This document shows positions 28,122-38,962 of a stretch of 64,000 bases of DNA, one piece after another. Each line of letters begins with the position of its first letter. Positions within the stretch are counted from its first letter, which is position 1. A program made the position numbers and the translations under genes. This stretch comes from Ferruginibacter sp. (GTDB lineage Bacteria > Bacteroidota > Bacteroidia > Chitinophagales > Chitinophagaceae): NCBI GenBank assembly GCA_014379625.1, contig JACMLJ010000046.1, forward strand, positions 1 through 64,000. Reading direction: 5' to 3'. Under the pieces are notes generated by a model. The model was not told the origin of the DNA, searched no databases, and saw only the letters and a list, made by a program, of their open reading frames with translations.

Positions 28122-29450
28122 ATGGGGTTAATAGATTTCATATTATTTCCGTTGTATGTACTGCTATTCCAGGTAATTTTTTGGGCAAGAAGAAAACGGA
28201 TAAAAGACCCCGTCTTAAAGAAATACCACCGACAGGGCTTTTGGATAAAGGTGCTGGGCACCTTAGCTTTTACTTTTTTTCACACCTTAATTTCGCCAGG
28301 AAATGATTCCACAGGTTTATATTATGCTGAAGGCATTAATATTGCTAAGATGATCTCAGCAGATTTTTCCAATATAAAATGGATATTGATGACGGGAAAG
28401 GATTTTGATCAAACCCTGTTGTTTAATCCTTATAACGCGGGTTATTTCATGAGTGAAAGTAATTATTTTGTAACGAGGCTGGTTACCATTTTGTCATTTA
28501 TAAGTTTTCGCAGTTACCTGGTAATCAGCCTGTTTTTTTCGATGATCTCTTACAGTGGTGTATGGCGGCTGTATAAATTTTTTTATGAGCAGTATCCGCA
28601 TTTGCATAAAAGGCTGGCCATCGCCATATTGTATTTGCCCACTTTTGTATTTTGGAGTTCAGGACTATTGAAGGACCCCTTGTGTACAGGCTTGCTGGGA
28701 TGGATGACTTATTCAATTTATTGCGCACTCTATAAAAAGGAGTCTGTTATTAAGCATCTATTTATTGCGGCCGTCTCAGCCTATATGATCGCCATCATAA
28801 AGTCGTATATCCTGTTTTCCTACCTTCCTTTTTTAATGCTTTTTGTAATATTGTCCAATTTTAAACTTATAAAACAACGTAGTATAAAAATGATTGCTTT
28901 CCTTGCGTTGCTGCTGACTGGTTCGGTGGCATTTTTTGTAGTGGCTGATAAATTGCAGGAGGAACTGGGAAACCTTGCCCTGGACAAATTAGCTGAATCT
29001 GTTAAACTGCAACAAACAGCCTTTATCAGCATGGCCGATAATGCTGAATCTTCTTTTTCGCTTGGAGTAGATTTTGATGGAAGCAAACTAAGTCTATTAA
29101 AGATGGCCCCTGCTGCTATTGCGGCTACATTTTACCGGCCGTATCTCTGGGAATCAAAAAAGATATCTACTTTACTGTCCTCCCTGGAAAGCCTGGCCCT
29201 GATGATATTCACTTTTTTTGTTTTTATAAAAGCAGGGCCCTTTAATTTTATTAAACCCATCTTTAAAGACCCGATGGTAATGTTTTGTTTTTTCTTTTCA
29301 ATCGTATTTGCTCTATTTGTAGGAGCTACCACATTAAATTTTGGCACGCTGGTGAGGTATAAGATTCCTTGTTTACCCTTTTATATTATCTCGATATTTT
29401 TAATTTTAGAAGTAACTGGCAAAAAGAAAAATGCCGCAGATCATGAATAG
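28122..29450 (+). CDS. Polytopic membrane protein, polysaccharide polymerase-like
   Basis: Many TM segments; WSSGLLKDPLCTGLLGW; locus context. Confidence 0.65.
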   Translation: MGLIDFILFPLYVLLFQVIFWARRKRIKDPVLKKYHRQGFWIKVLGTLAFTFFHTLISPGNDSTGLYYAEGINIAKMISADFSNIKWILMTGKDFDQTLLFNPYNAGYFMSESNYFVTRLVTILSFISFRSYLVISLFFSMISYSGVWRLYKFFYEQYPHLHKRLAIAILYLPTFVFWSSGLLKDPLCTGLLGWMTYSIYCALYKKESVIKHLFIAAVSAYMIAIIKSYILFSYLPFLMLFVILSNFKLIKQRSIKMIAFLALLLTGSVAFFVVADKLQEELGNLALDKLAESVKLQQTAFISMADNAESSFSLGVDFDGSKLSLLKMAPAAIAATFYRPYLWESKKISTLLSSLESLALMIFTFFVFIKAGPFNFIKPIFKDPMVMFCFFFSIVFALFVGATTLNFGTLVRYKIPCLPFYIISIFLILEVTGKKKNAADHE

Positions 29451-29496
29451 TTGATTTACCCCCTGTATTTTATTTTGTTCCTTGTTTCAATCAGTG

Positions 29497-30693
29497 CTAT
29501 GCATTTGCCGTTTTAATCCTGCTAAAAATTGGAATGGGAAATATTGTACCAGCCAATATATTTCGTAACCAAATTCTTACCGACCGATCTAATGAAACAG
29601 AGTTTTCTGTACTATTACTAAAGAGGTTTAAGAAATTATTTTCATTGGATTGCAAACTATATTGGGAAATAATTTTTTCCTGCCCCGCTATGCCCATTTT
29701 TTTCCTTAGACCGGCATTTAAAATTAATTTTTCAATAGTTCTATACCAATCTGAATCAGAATGGGCAAAATAGCCATTCACGCCCTCTTCAATAATAGTT
29801 TTATTTACACCTATTGCTGATGAAACTGCAGGTATTCCCAATGATAAGTATTGAATTAATTTAAACCCGCATTTGCCCTCACTCCACTCCTCATTGTTAA
29901 GCGGCATCAAGCCTATCTGGCAGGAAGCAAGTTCTGATACTTCATTTTCTTCACTCCACTCAATAAATTTTACATTTTTAAGATTTAAAGAAGGTTTTTT
30001 ATTGCATATAATTTTAATATCGAAGTCGTATTTTTCCTGCAACGCTTTTAAAGAAGGTTCCACCATCTTTAAATATTTTAATGTAGAATAACTTCCTGTC
30101 CAGGCAATTGTTATTCTTTCAACATCGTGATTGGCTAAAATATTATATCGCTTTCCAGTGTCCACGCATGTTGGATTGTAAATTACATTATCGTTGTATT
30201 GGCGTGCATAATTACACAGGTATTCATTACCGCCGCTAATTTTATATGCCCATTTACATATATTCTTTACCTTCTTCGCATTTTTAAAATTACCCGCCAC
30301 ACTATTCTGTTCAGAGACAGCCTGCAACCAAATAGCATCATCAAAATCGTAAATTATTTTTTTGCGAAATAATTTAACATACAGCCACTCAAAAACAGGG
30401 GGGCCAACGGGGGTAACTTCTCTTTGTAATAAAATGAAATCATATTTACCAATCTGGAACAATAATAATAGCCTGCCGATAAACCCTTTAATCAATGCTA
30501 TAATTTTTTTCAAAAAGAACCCATAACAATGAACTATAGCGTAGCCCTTCTTGTCTAAAAAAGGCTTTGTTGTTACTAAAAATCCATTTTTAGCGAGTAT
30601 ATCCTTGTATAATTCTAAACGAAATCTCTGACAGGGGGAAACATTTTCCGGATATTGAACTATCATCAAAATCTCTTTCTTCTTCTTTTCCAT
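29497..30693 (-). CDS. Glycosyltransferase (GT4-like), paralog of 32697-33776
   Basis: MIVQYPENVSPCQRFRLELYKDIL; EEGVNGYFAHSDSDWYRTIEKL. Confidence 0.85.
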   Translation of the reverse strand: MEKKKKEILMIVQYPENVSPCQRFRLELYKDILAKNGFLVTTKPFLDKKGYAIVHCYGFFLKKIIALIKGFIGRLLLLFQIGKYDFILLQREVTPVGPPVFEWLYVKLFRKKIIYDFDDAIWLQAVSEQNSVAGNFKNAKKVKNICKWAYKISGGNEYLCNYARQYNDNVIYNPTCVDTGKRYNILANHDVERITIAWTGSYSTLKYLKMVEPSLKALQEKYDFDIKIICNKKPSLNLKNVKFIEWSEENEVSELASCQIGLMPLNNEEWSEGKCGFKLIQYLSLGIPAVSSAIGVNKTIIEEGVNGYFAHSDSDWYRTIEKLILNAGLRKKMGIAGQEKIISQYSLQSNENNFLNLFSNSTENSVSLDRSVRIWLRNILAGTIFPIPIFSRIKTANA

Positions 30694-31139
30694 TAATATA
30701 CAATAATTAGGTACTAAAAAATGGTGCGCCTTGGTTACATCTGATATAAACCATTCTATATAACCAGCATAAGAAATTTACTATTCGGTGGTTTTCACGT
30801 TATGTTATCTATTAACGGTTTGATAAATATTTTATTATTAAAGAGGTAAAAAAGAATAAAAGAAATAAGCTTAACTAAAGCAACTGCAATTTTAGCATAC
30901 AGGAATTCTAAAAAATTTATGTATAATGTATACAGTGCATATTATACTTTTAGAAATAGGCATCTTTACAAATAAAAGTTATTTCCCATAACCGTGCACC
31001 ATTGAAAAATAATTATGGCAAGCACAATAAACAATTAAAAAAAGATTTTTTAAATAGTTGAAGTGACCCCTTAGGGCTATGGCGACATCAGCATCGCGAT
31101 ACCTTAAAATTTCAAGGTACCCAGGTTATCGTTTAAATG

Positions 31140-32381
31140 CTAAGCAAATATTTTACTATAGACTTTTCGGTAACGATCTACAGCAGTTTCCAACGAATAG
31201 AAATCTTTAGCCCCTTTTCGTATGATAGATTTACTAAAGGTATTACCGGCAACAATTTTTTCAATTACATCATTTAATGACCTGTCTGAAAAATCGTTTA
31301 CTAAATAACCTCCATTATATTTTGTAACAATTTCTGCCACATCGCCAACACCTGTATTAGTAATTACTGGTATTCCCATGGCCATTATTTCTCCATGTTT
31401 GGTAGGTGAAGAGGAAAGTTTTGAATAACATGCTTTAATAAAAAAAACAGCATAACTACTAAATGATAATAATATCGGTACTTCGTGCCGCTTAGCCTGC
31501 CTGACTATCAGCTTTTCCGCTGCAAGGCCCCATTTAATAGCCGCCGCAGCAATCTCACCATGGCTATGCGGTGAAATAAAAAGAAATTTTGCATTCGGAA
31601 TTTTATTTGCGACTTTTTTACAAAAACGCATCATTTCGTCTGTTAAATACCAGCCACCAATTGATCCCAGGTAGGTTATTACAAAATCATCATCGTGCAG
31701 ATTTAAGTCGGCCTTGAAAATTTTTTTCAGGTTTGGATCAATTTTATTAATATCAAACAAATTCATATCGGCACTACAGGGAATCACTTCAATTGGTATA
31801 GGTTGATTGGGTATATTTTTTCGGGTATGTATTTCTTTACGTGCCGCATAGGTAAGGCAGGTTGTATAATCTGCGCGCAGTAAACATTCGTGTTCGTGCT
31901 TCTTAAAGAATTTATACACCAGTTTAAATACCGGATTTCTTAAATCCCATATTCCTCCATCCACTCTTTCATCAGCCCAAAACCCCCTAATGTCATTTAA
32001 AAACCTAAGGTTGTATTTTTTTTTTAGATATAACGCTATTAATGTAGGTATTCCCGGCCTTGTATGCACCATATCAAAATGGTTAGTTTCCTGTAATTTT
32101 TTTGCAGTTTTTTTTAATTGGTAAAAATCGTACACAGCCGATAGTACAGGAATATTTTTATGGTATGGAACCGAAACCCACTCGATAAGATAAGGTGCAA
32201 TCAATGCTTTTACATAGTCTTTGTTTGCTGCGTACTGACCTCGTTTATCGCAACTAAGTATGGTAAACGCGTAGCCGAACTTTGTAAGGCCGGCAAGATA
32301 GGGGATCACCTGGCTTTGTCCCAACGGGTCAGTCATACCATCATGGGATATAAAGAGGATTTTTTTATTTGTTATTGCCAT
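31140..32381 (-). CDS. Glycosyltransferase family 4
   Basis: ILFISHDGMTDPLGQSQVIPYLAGLTKFGY; SSSPTKHGEIMAMGIPVITNTGVGDV. Confidence 0.88.
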   Translation of the reverse strand: MAITNKKILFISHDGMTDPLGQSQVIPYLAGLTKFGYAFTILSCDKRGQYAANKDYVKALIAPYLIEWVSVPYHKNIPVLSAVYDFYQLKKTAKKLQETNHFDMVHTRPGIPTLIALYLKKKYNLRFLNDIRGFWADERVDGGIWDLRNPVFKLVYKFFKKHEHECLLRADYTTCLTYAARKEIHTRKNIPNQPIPIEVIPCSADMNLFDINKIDPNLKKIFKADLNLHDDDFVITYLGSIGGWYLTDEMMRFCKKVANKIPNAKFLFISPHSHGEIAAAAIKWGLAAEKLIVRQAKRHEVPILLSFSSYAVFFIKACYSKLSSSPTKHGEIMAMGIPVITNTGVGDVAEIVTKYNGGYLVNDFSDRSLNDVIEKIVAGNTFSKSIIRKGAKDFYSLETAVDRYRKVYSKIFA

Positions 32382-32696
32382 TGTTCGAAAATGGTATTTT
32401 CTTCCAGCCAGTTAATCAACTTTTAAACTATTGTTATCAGATTACAATATACAGTTTGGATATTTTCATCATTTTGTTGTGGCACTCTATTACCAAAGCA
32501 ATAAAATTTTCCGCAGGTAACCACTTACTAATTTTCAATAATACCCAATATCAATAACGAAATTGTTATACGTTTTATTGCAAAAAAATTTCATGCATTT
32601 TAATAGTACAGTAAGTAAATTAGTTTTATATGACAGGTTGTTTAGCGGAGATAACTATATACTATATCAACTTTCAAAATTTATCTCAATACAATA

Positions 32697-33776
32697 CTAG
32701 CTAAAAAGGTCAATAAAATTGTCTGTGTTAGATTGAAGGCTGTAATGATCAATAATTTTATTCCTGCCTGCCATGCCCATTCTTTTTCTTAAAGAAGCAT
32801 CCAGGATCAATTTTTCAATAGCATTGTACCATTCCATATCTGAATTTGCCATGTAGCCATTTATTCCCTCTTCAATAATTATTTTATTCACCCCAACCGG
32901 CGATGCAACAGCAGGAATTCCCAAAGCAAAATATTGAATTAATTTAAAGCCGCATTTGCCTTCATCCCATTCGTTGTAAGTGAGGGGCATCAGGCCAATT
33001 TGTGCCGTAGCCAATTCGGTCACTTCGTTCTCCTCACTCCATTCAATATATTTTACATTTTGAAGATCTAATGTGGGCGGTTGGTTAGAAATAATTTTTA
33101 TATCAAAATCATATTTTTCCTGCAACATTCGTAAAGCGGCTTGCACAATGTCGAGATAAACCATAGTGGAAAAACTACCAGTCCACCCAACCGTTATTCT
33201 ATCAACATCGTGATTGGTTAATACATTATGCTTGCGTTCTGTATCCACACAAGTAGGGTTGTAAACAACATTTGAATTGTATTGACGGGCATAATTGCAT
33301 AAATATTCATTGCCACAACTTACCTTGTACGACCATTCACAAATCTTTTTAACCTTACCCGAATTTTTGACGATAGTAGCAAGGCTATTTTGCTTTGAAA
33401 CAATTCTTATCCAGATAGCATCATCAAAATCATAAATGACCTTCTTCTTAAAAAGTTTAATAATTATCCATTCAAACAAAGGTGGGCCAATGGGTGTGAC
33501 TTCTCTTTGCAAAAAAATAAAGCTATATTTTTTTATGCGGAAGATTAACAAGAATCGCTTTGAAAACCCCCTCAGAATGGCAGTAAATTTGGTTAAAAAG
33601 AAACCATATTTGTGTATTATTTCATACCCTTTTTGATCTAAAAAAGATTCGGTGGTAACACCAAAACCTTTTTTTTTTAGAAGTTCTTTATATAATTCAA
33701 ATCGAAATCGCTGACCTGGTGACACATTTTCCGGGTACTGAACGATCATTAAAATTTTTTTGCTATTTTTCATCAA
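32697..33776 (-). CDS. Glycosyltransferase (GT4-like), paralog of 29497-30693
   Basis: Near-collinear with the 29497 ORF over its full length. Confidence 0.85.
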   Translation of the reverse strand: MMKNSKKILMIVQYPENVSPGQRFRFELYKELLKKKGFGVTTESFLDQKGYEIIHKYGFFLTKFTAILRGFSKRFLLIFRIKKYSFIFLQREVTPIGPPLFEWIIIKLFKKKVIYDFDDAIWIRIVSKQNSLATIVKNSGKVKKICEWSYKVSCGNEYLCNYARQYNSNVVYNPTCVDTERKHNVLTNHDVDRITVGWTGSFSTMVYLDIVQAALRMLQEKYDFDIKIISNQPPTLDLQNVKYIEWSEENEVTELATAQIGLMPLTYNEWDEGKCGFKLIQYFALGIPAVASPVGVNKIIIEEGINGYMANSDMEWYNAIEKLILDASLRKRMGMAGRNKIIDHYSLQSNTDNFIDLFS

Positions 33777-33930
33777 TATGATTCAACAGTTGAAAAAACA
33801 GGTAAGGATCGATTGCTATTACTGAATGCCATAAACTTGTGTACAAAATCCGGTGCTTCTCCTGCGACACCGTGCGCATCTATTTATCAATCAGTTGCCA
33901 GGTGACTAAAAAAAAATCATTTGTAACTTT

Positions 33931-34113
33931 TCAGCATTCTCCTTTAATACCATTACATGTAATAACAGGGTGGCAGTTTTTCAGGCGTATTTCGTTTGTT
34001 CCAAATGTCTGTCCTAAAATCCATTCTTGTAACTGACTTGCTATCTCCGCTCCCGAAAACCCCGTCCCAGCAACCACATAACGAAACCTCCTGTCTTTTT
34101 CAATAATAGACAA
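33931..34113 (-). pseudogene. Possible N-terminal remnant of UDP-galactopyranose mutase or related flavoprotein
   Basis: RYVVAGTGFSGAEIASQL nucleotide-binding motif, then no homologous continuation. Confidence 0.35.
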
Positions 34114-34219
34114 GTCGAATAAACTTGTTAAAAATATTGAAAGAAATTAAATAATAAACAATTTGCCTAAAAAAGCACCGGATTAACAGTATCATCTAAC
34201 TTGTTCAAATACTGTTTTT

Positions 34220-34345
34220 GGCAGCAATACCGCAAATGTATAGCCGAACTTTGTAAGCCCCACCAGGTAAGGAATCACCTGGCTTTGCCCCAGTGGATCA
34301 GTCATGCCATCGTAAGATATAAATAATATTTTTTTGCTATTTTCA
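34220..34345 (-). pseudogene. N-terminal fragment of the 31140-32381 glycosyltransferase
   Basis: Minus strand encodes ILFISYDGMTDPLGQSQVIPYLVGLTKFGYTFAV; nucleotide similarity to 32260-32370. Confidence 0.85.
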
Positions 34346-34392
34346 TGTGGCCAATAAACTGGGTAAATGTATAAAGAAACCGATAGCCGGCA

Positions 34393-35208
34393 TTAAAGCG
34401 GTACAGTTTTTATTTTGCTGCAATCGGTAGAATATTTAACCGATTTAAAATAGGCCGGTATTTGTTTCACATGCTTAATGAGCCGCCATTTTGCCCGGCG
34501 ATCCCATTGCCGGGTGTAATAGGTGATACCAGCGGCAATGGATAGCTGTTTCACCCTCGGGCAGTGCGCCGGATTTTCGGCTATCATTTTTACCGCTTTT
34601 AAATAGAGTTCATGTGCGTGGTTCATTACTTTCATGTGTAATTGCAGTAAGTTTTCCTGCCCCTCCAGCAGTGTACGTTCTGTAGTGATGATATCCCCGC
34701 TATCGATTCCTGCGTCTATCCACATGATGGTGTTGCCGATCAAATGAAATTGTTTTTCTGCGATGCACCAATTGGTGCAATTAGGGCCACCCTTGATATA
34801 AGGGGATAAGCCGGTATGCAAATTAATGATGCCTTTTGGGATGGGTAAAGCAAGTATATTTTTTTTAACTATTGATGTCCCGGAAACCATCACCAGATCA
34901 GGTTGTAATGTAAAGATAAAATCAATTGAAGCATCGGCATTGATATTTGACACAGTAATTTTTTTGGTGTCCGGAAAGGAAGAATATTCTTTTTTGTATT
35001 CATTGAGCAAATTGAACCAGGTACGGTGCAAGGATAAAAAAATTGTTCTATCAAGTAGTTTTTCTACTAATTGTACCAACGAAAATGTGATCATTTTTTT
35101 AGGTGGCGGTTGTTCAATCACGATACCTGCAAGGTTGAACCTTTCCGCTATTTTATTGGCCAAAGCCACCTGGTTGTGTTGCCTGCCGCAAAGCAAAACT
35201 ATTTTCAC
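34393..35208 (-). CDS. Formyltransferase family protein
   Basis: GIINLHTGLSPYIKGGPNCTNWCIAEKQFHLIGNTIMWIDAGIDSGDII. Confidence 0.85.
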   Translation of the reverse strand: MKIVLLCGRQHNQVALANKIAERFNLAGIVIEQPPPKKMITFSLVQLVEKLLDRTIFLSLHRTWFNLLNEYKKEYSSFPDTKKITVSNINADASIDFIFTLQPDLVMVSGTSIVKKNILALPIPKGIINLHTGLSPYIKGGPNCTNWCIAEKQFHLIGNTIMWIDAGIDSGDIITTERTLLEGQENLLQLHMKVMNHAHELYLKAVKMIAENPAHCPRVKQLSIAAGITYYTRQWDRRAKWRLIKHVKQIPAYFKSVKYSTDCSKIKTVPL

Positions 35209-36149
35209 GGTTTAATAATTTTTTCGATAAAACTGATGGTTCCATTGATTCTCAGCCGGGACTTTAGCCATGATTCATTATAAAGTTCAATACGTGGAAT
35301 GGCAAAAATGTCATGAGCAACTTTTTTGTATAATCTCCTGTTTACCGCTAATCCTGCTTTATAACCAGCCCTTCGGGTATGTGCTATCACACGGTCATCA
35401 TAACTGCCGCAGGGATAAGAGAAAACAGGCGAATCGATGCCCGCTTTTTCTTTGAGCTGCTGGCCGGCATAAATCAATTCATAGTCTAATTCTTCATCAT
35501 CTTCAATAGTTGCAAGTGTTGGATGAGTTACGGAATGCGGACCAACTTCGTACCCTGCCGTATGCACCTGCTTTACGTCTTCCCAACTCATCATCATACC
35601 CGACGGAAGACTGACATCATTTAAATTACTGAGTAAGGATTGTATTATTGCCTTTCGCAAAACAGCAGGCACCCATTTTAAATATTGCTTGATTTTTTTA
35701 CCATATAGTATCCTTTGTGCATCAGAATGCCAGTTTGCAATACGGTATTCTGCAGGCAAAGCTCCAAAATCAGCCTGCCGCAGAGATAAAATTTTCGATC
35801 TTTCAAAAACATAATCCAAAAGGTAGGTCCAGGTAGGTAAATTGTTTTCTATACAATCGGTGGTTACAAATATGCCTGCAGGCATATTGTATTTCTTTAG
35901 TAACGGGATGGTGCAATCTATAAAATCTTTATAGCCATCGTCAAAAGTTATAGCTGCCAATGGCCTGGAAGATACGGCACGGGGCTGAAATAACAATTCA
36001 TTCAGGGGAATGGTATGAAACCTTCGCTGAACATATTTTAGCACTTGTTCAAACAATGCCGGGTCCATCGGATCCCACATCACATTTCTTTCAGGCGATA
36101 CCCGGTGAAGCAACAAAATAACAGCAGTTTGTTTTGAAAAAAACACCAT
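35205..36149 (-). CDS. Polysaccharide deacetylase family protein
   Basis: AITFDDGYKDF; GPHSVTHPTLA; FSYPCGSYDD; start moved to internal MVFFSK to limit overlap. Confidence 0.88.
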   Translation of the reverse strand: MVFFSKQTAVILLLHRVSPERNVMWDPMDPALFEQVLKYVQRRFHTIPLNELLFQPRAVSSRPLAAITFDDGYKDFIDCTIPLLKKYNMPAGIFVTTDCIENNLPTWTYLLDYVFERSKILSLRQADFGALPAEYRIANWHSDAQRILYGKKIKQYLKWVPAVLRKAIIQSLLSNLNDVSLPSGMMMSWEDVKQVHTAGYEVGPHSVTHPTLATIEDDEELDYELIYAGQQLKEKAGIDSPVFSYPCGSYDDRVIAHTRRAGYKAGLAVNRRLYKKVAHDIFAIPRIELYNESWLKSRLRINGTISFIEKIIKP

Positions 36150-36154
36150 CTTAA

Positions 36155-38032
36155 TTATAATTGATTTTCGTCTAACCACCAATGTAAGACCATGAGTAGC
36201 CATAGCCGGCCATAGAGATAATCCTTACCACCGATCCAGGCTTTCTTTATCGCCGCCACCCGTTCAAAATTTACATAGTTATATTTCTCTATCATTTCTT
36301 TGGAAGTGTATTTATCCAGCAGGTAAAAAAGATCTGACCGCATCCATTTGCTAATGGGAATACTAAAGCCCCATTTAGGCCGTTCAAATAATTCCCTGGG
36401 CAGGTAATCATATAACACTTCTTTCAATAAATATTTCATAGTGCCCTTTTCATTGATCTTTAAAGAAGGATGCAGATTTAAGGCAAATGTTACAATGCGA
36501 TAATCTAATATAGGCACCCGGGTTTCTAAAGAATACTGCATGCTGGCCCGGTCAACCTTTACGAGCAATTCATCTTTTAAATAGGATTTCAGGTCCCACA
36601 GCGATTGGCTTTCAGCAGCGTTTAATTTTCTGCCCGCCACATCAATATCATTCAGCTCATAAAAATTAAAGGAAGGAGTTGTTAGAAGAACGGACAACTC
36701 CCGTTCGCCAAAATAATACTGTTCGGTTGAAAAAATATGCGAGTGGATATTATGACGATCCGGAAAATTAAACATTTGGCCTGCCCGCTCTATACGATCG
36801 TTTAGCAAGCCGGATACAATGTGCAGTGGCTTTTTGATTAGCGCCATGGCCGGATTATTTAACCTTAAAGCCCACCGGTAAGCCCCGTAACCCATGAATA
36901 ATTCATCCCCCCCATCACCACTGATGGTAACCGATACGCTTTGCCTTGCCAATTTAGAAACCATCATGGTTGGAAAAGCAGATGGATCGCCATAAGGCTC
37001 ATCATAGGCTGGCAGTAATTTATCCACCAGTTCTATCAATTCTTTTCCTTTTACCTGGAACTCATGATGCTCTGTATTCAATTCTTTAGCAACAGCCCTT
37101 GCATACTTCGACTCGTTGTATTTACCATCATCAATAGCGATACTGAATGTTTTTACTTTATGGGCTGTTAATTCTGCAGAAATTGCGGTAATTAAACTAC
37201 TATCAACACCACCACTCAGGAAAGTCCCGATTGGTACATCGCTAATTAATTGTTTTTCTACGGCATCCGTTAACAGCGCTTTTAATTTTTTCTTTGCAAT
37301 CCTTTCATCCTTCAAAGGCGCTGCTGTTATTTGATCTTCGGGCCGCCAGAAAGTTTGTACCGTTTCAGGCGTGTTGATGAATGAGCCATGACGGATGCTG
37401 ATCTCGCAATAGCTCGCAGACGGAAATTTAAATACATTTTGATAGATCGTTAGTGGCTGGGGAATATAGCCCAAATGTAAAAAATAGGGAATAGCTTTTT
37501 TATTGATGGCCAGTTGCTTTTCTTTGATGTACCTGATCACCTTTAATTCGGATGAAAAGATAAATTCTGTATCATCACAATAATAAAACAGGGGCTTTAT
37601 GCCGATATGATCTCTGCTGAGGGTTATAATTTGTTTTACTGTATCGTAAATAGCCATTGCGAACATCCCGTTCATACTTGTAAAACAAGCATTACCCTGC
37701 TCTGCAAAAAGCTGTAGAATTACCTCAGTATCAGATGTGGTTTTTAATAGTGCTCCCTTATCGGAGAGCTGTTGCCTGAGCTCTTTAAAATTATATACCT
37801 CCCCATTAAATACAATACAGTATCTGCCATCAGCAGAAAACATCGGTTGATTGGCAGAGGCTGATAAATCTAAAATAGATAAACGCCGGTGCGCCAACCC
37901 AACGGTTTTGTCGTCAGAAAAATAATAGCCATCAGCATCGGGGCCCCGGTGCTTCATTAGAAAAGCAGCCTGCTTTAACTGTTGTTCGTTAATAATATTG
38001 TTTAGAGAAATATACCCCGCTATACCACACAT
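36155..38032 (-). CDS. asnB: Asparagine synthase (glutamine-hydrolysing)
   Basis: MCGIAGYIS; MKHRGPDADG; GTFLSGGVDSSLITA. Confidence 0.94.
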   Translation of the reverse strand: MCGIAGYISLNNIINEQQLKQAAFLMKHRGPDADGYYFSDDKTVGLAHRRLSILDLSASANQPMFSADGRYCIVFNGEVYNFKELRQQLSDKGALLKTTSDTEVILQLFAEQGNACFTSMNGMFAMAIYDTVKQIITLSRDHIGIKPLFYYCDDTEFIFSSELKVIRYIKEKQLAINKKAIPYFLHLGYIPQPLTIYQNVFKFPSASYCEISIRHGSFINTPETVQTFWRPEDQITAAPLKDERIAKKKLKALLTDAVEKQLISDVPIGTFLSGGVDSSLITAISAELTAHKVKTFSIAIDDGKYNESKYARAVAKELNTEHHEFQVKGKELIELVDKLLPAYDEPYGDPSAFPTMMVSKLARQSVSVTISGDGGDELFMGYGAYRWALRLNNPAMALIKKPLHIVSGLLNDRIERAGQMFNFPDRHNIHSHIFSTEQYYFGERELSVLLTTPSFNFYELNDIDVAGRKLNAAESQSLWDLKSYLKDELLVKVDRASMQYSLETRVPILDYRIVTFALNLHPSLKINEKGTMKYLLKEVLYDYLPRELFERPKWGFSIPISKWMRSDLFYLLDKYTSKEMIEKYNYVNFERVAAIKKAWIGGKDYLYGRLWLLMVLHWWLDENQL

Positions 38033-38089
38033 GCATTACAATTTAAAAGTAAAACGAAAATAATACAATATTATTGGTAAATATTCCAT

Positions 38090-38150
38090 GGGTGCATTTC
38101 AAATTGTCGCATCAGTAAGTCGTCGGGGTCTTCATCGACCGAAAATCGGG
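38090..38150. repeat. Truncated copy of the gggtgcattt palindromic element
   Basis: gggtgcatttcaaattgtcgc end identical in form to the 47993 and 57604 copies; no matching second end seen. Confidence 0.6.
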
Positions 38151-38319
38151 GGCCACTATTTGGAACACTACCATATTCCATTGCCAGGTCCTAAATGCCT
38201 GAAGCCGACCTTGCAGCTGCCGGTAACTTTTGTAGATTCTCTATTGACTAAAAGTGAATGTGACTTAAAATTACTGTTGTAAGACAAAATGCTTGAAACC
38301 TGAATGGCTTTCTCCCGAT

Positions 38320-38904
38320 TTAATTTATTCTTTTAACAATGTTATTCTCCAGCAAATACTTTTGCCCGCTTTCCTGGCAGATGGCCATATTGTCTTTGTC
38401 AAAATTTAACGGGTGTCCATATTCACTGACCCATCCCTGTTGCTTTCCGGGGTTACCAACTATTAATGCGTACGCAGCTACTTCTTTTGTAACCACAGTG
38501 CCGGCGCCAATAAAAGCATACTCGCCAATATTGTTACCGCATACAACAGTGGCATTGGCACCAATGGTGGCGCCCTTTTTTACCAGGGTTGTTTTAAGTT
38601 CATGCTTCCTGCTGATGGCACTCCTGGGATTAATTACATTGGTGAATACCATCGAAGGACCTAAAAAGACATCGTCTTCACAAACTACGCCATCATAAAT
38701 GGACACATTATTCTGTACTTTCACATTATTTCCTAATATTACTTTTGAACTTACCATCACGTTTTGCCCGATAGAGCAATGATTGCCAATTATACTATTC
38801 GCCATGATATGTGAAAAGTGCCAGATCCTGGTACCTTCACCAATTTCGCAAACTTTATCTATATACGTGCTTTCATGAACAAAATAGGCTTTTTCTGTAC
38901 TCAT
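38320..38904 (-). CDS. Hexapeptide-repeat acyltransferase (WbpD-like)
   Basis: Hexapeptide repeats; HESTYIDKVCEIGEGTRIWHFSHIM. Confidence 0.88.
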   Translation of the reverse strand: MSTEKAYFVHESTYIDKVCEIGEGTRIWHFSHIMANSIIGNHCSIGQNVMVSSKVILGNNVKVQNNVSIYDGVVCEDDVFLGPSMVFTNVINPRSAISRKHELKTTLVKKGATIGANATVVCGNNIGEYAFIGAGTVVTKEVAAYALIVGNPGKQQGWVSEYGHPLNFDKDNMAICQESGQKYLLENNIVKRIN

Positions 38905-38962
38905 AATAATTATTTATGTGAGGGTATATAATTTTCAGATTGTCCGAAACCAGCGATTACTT

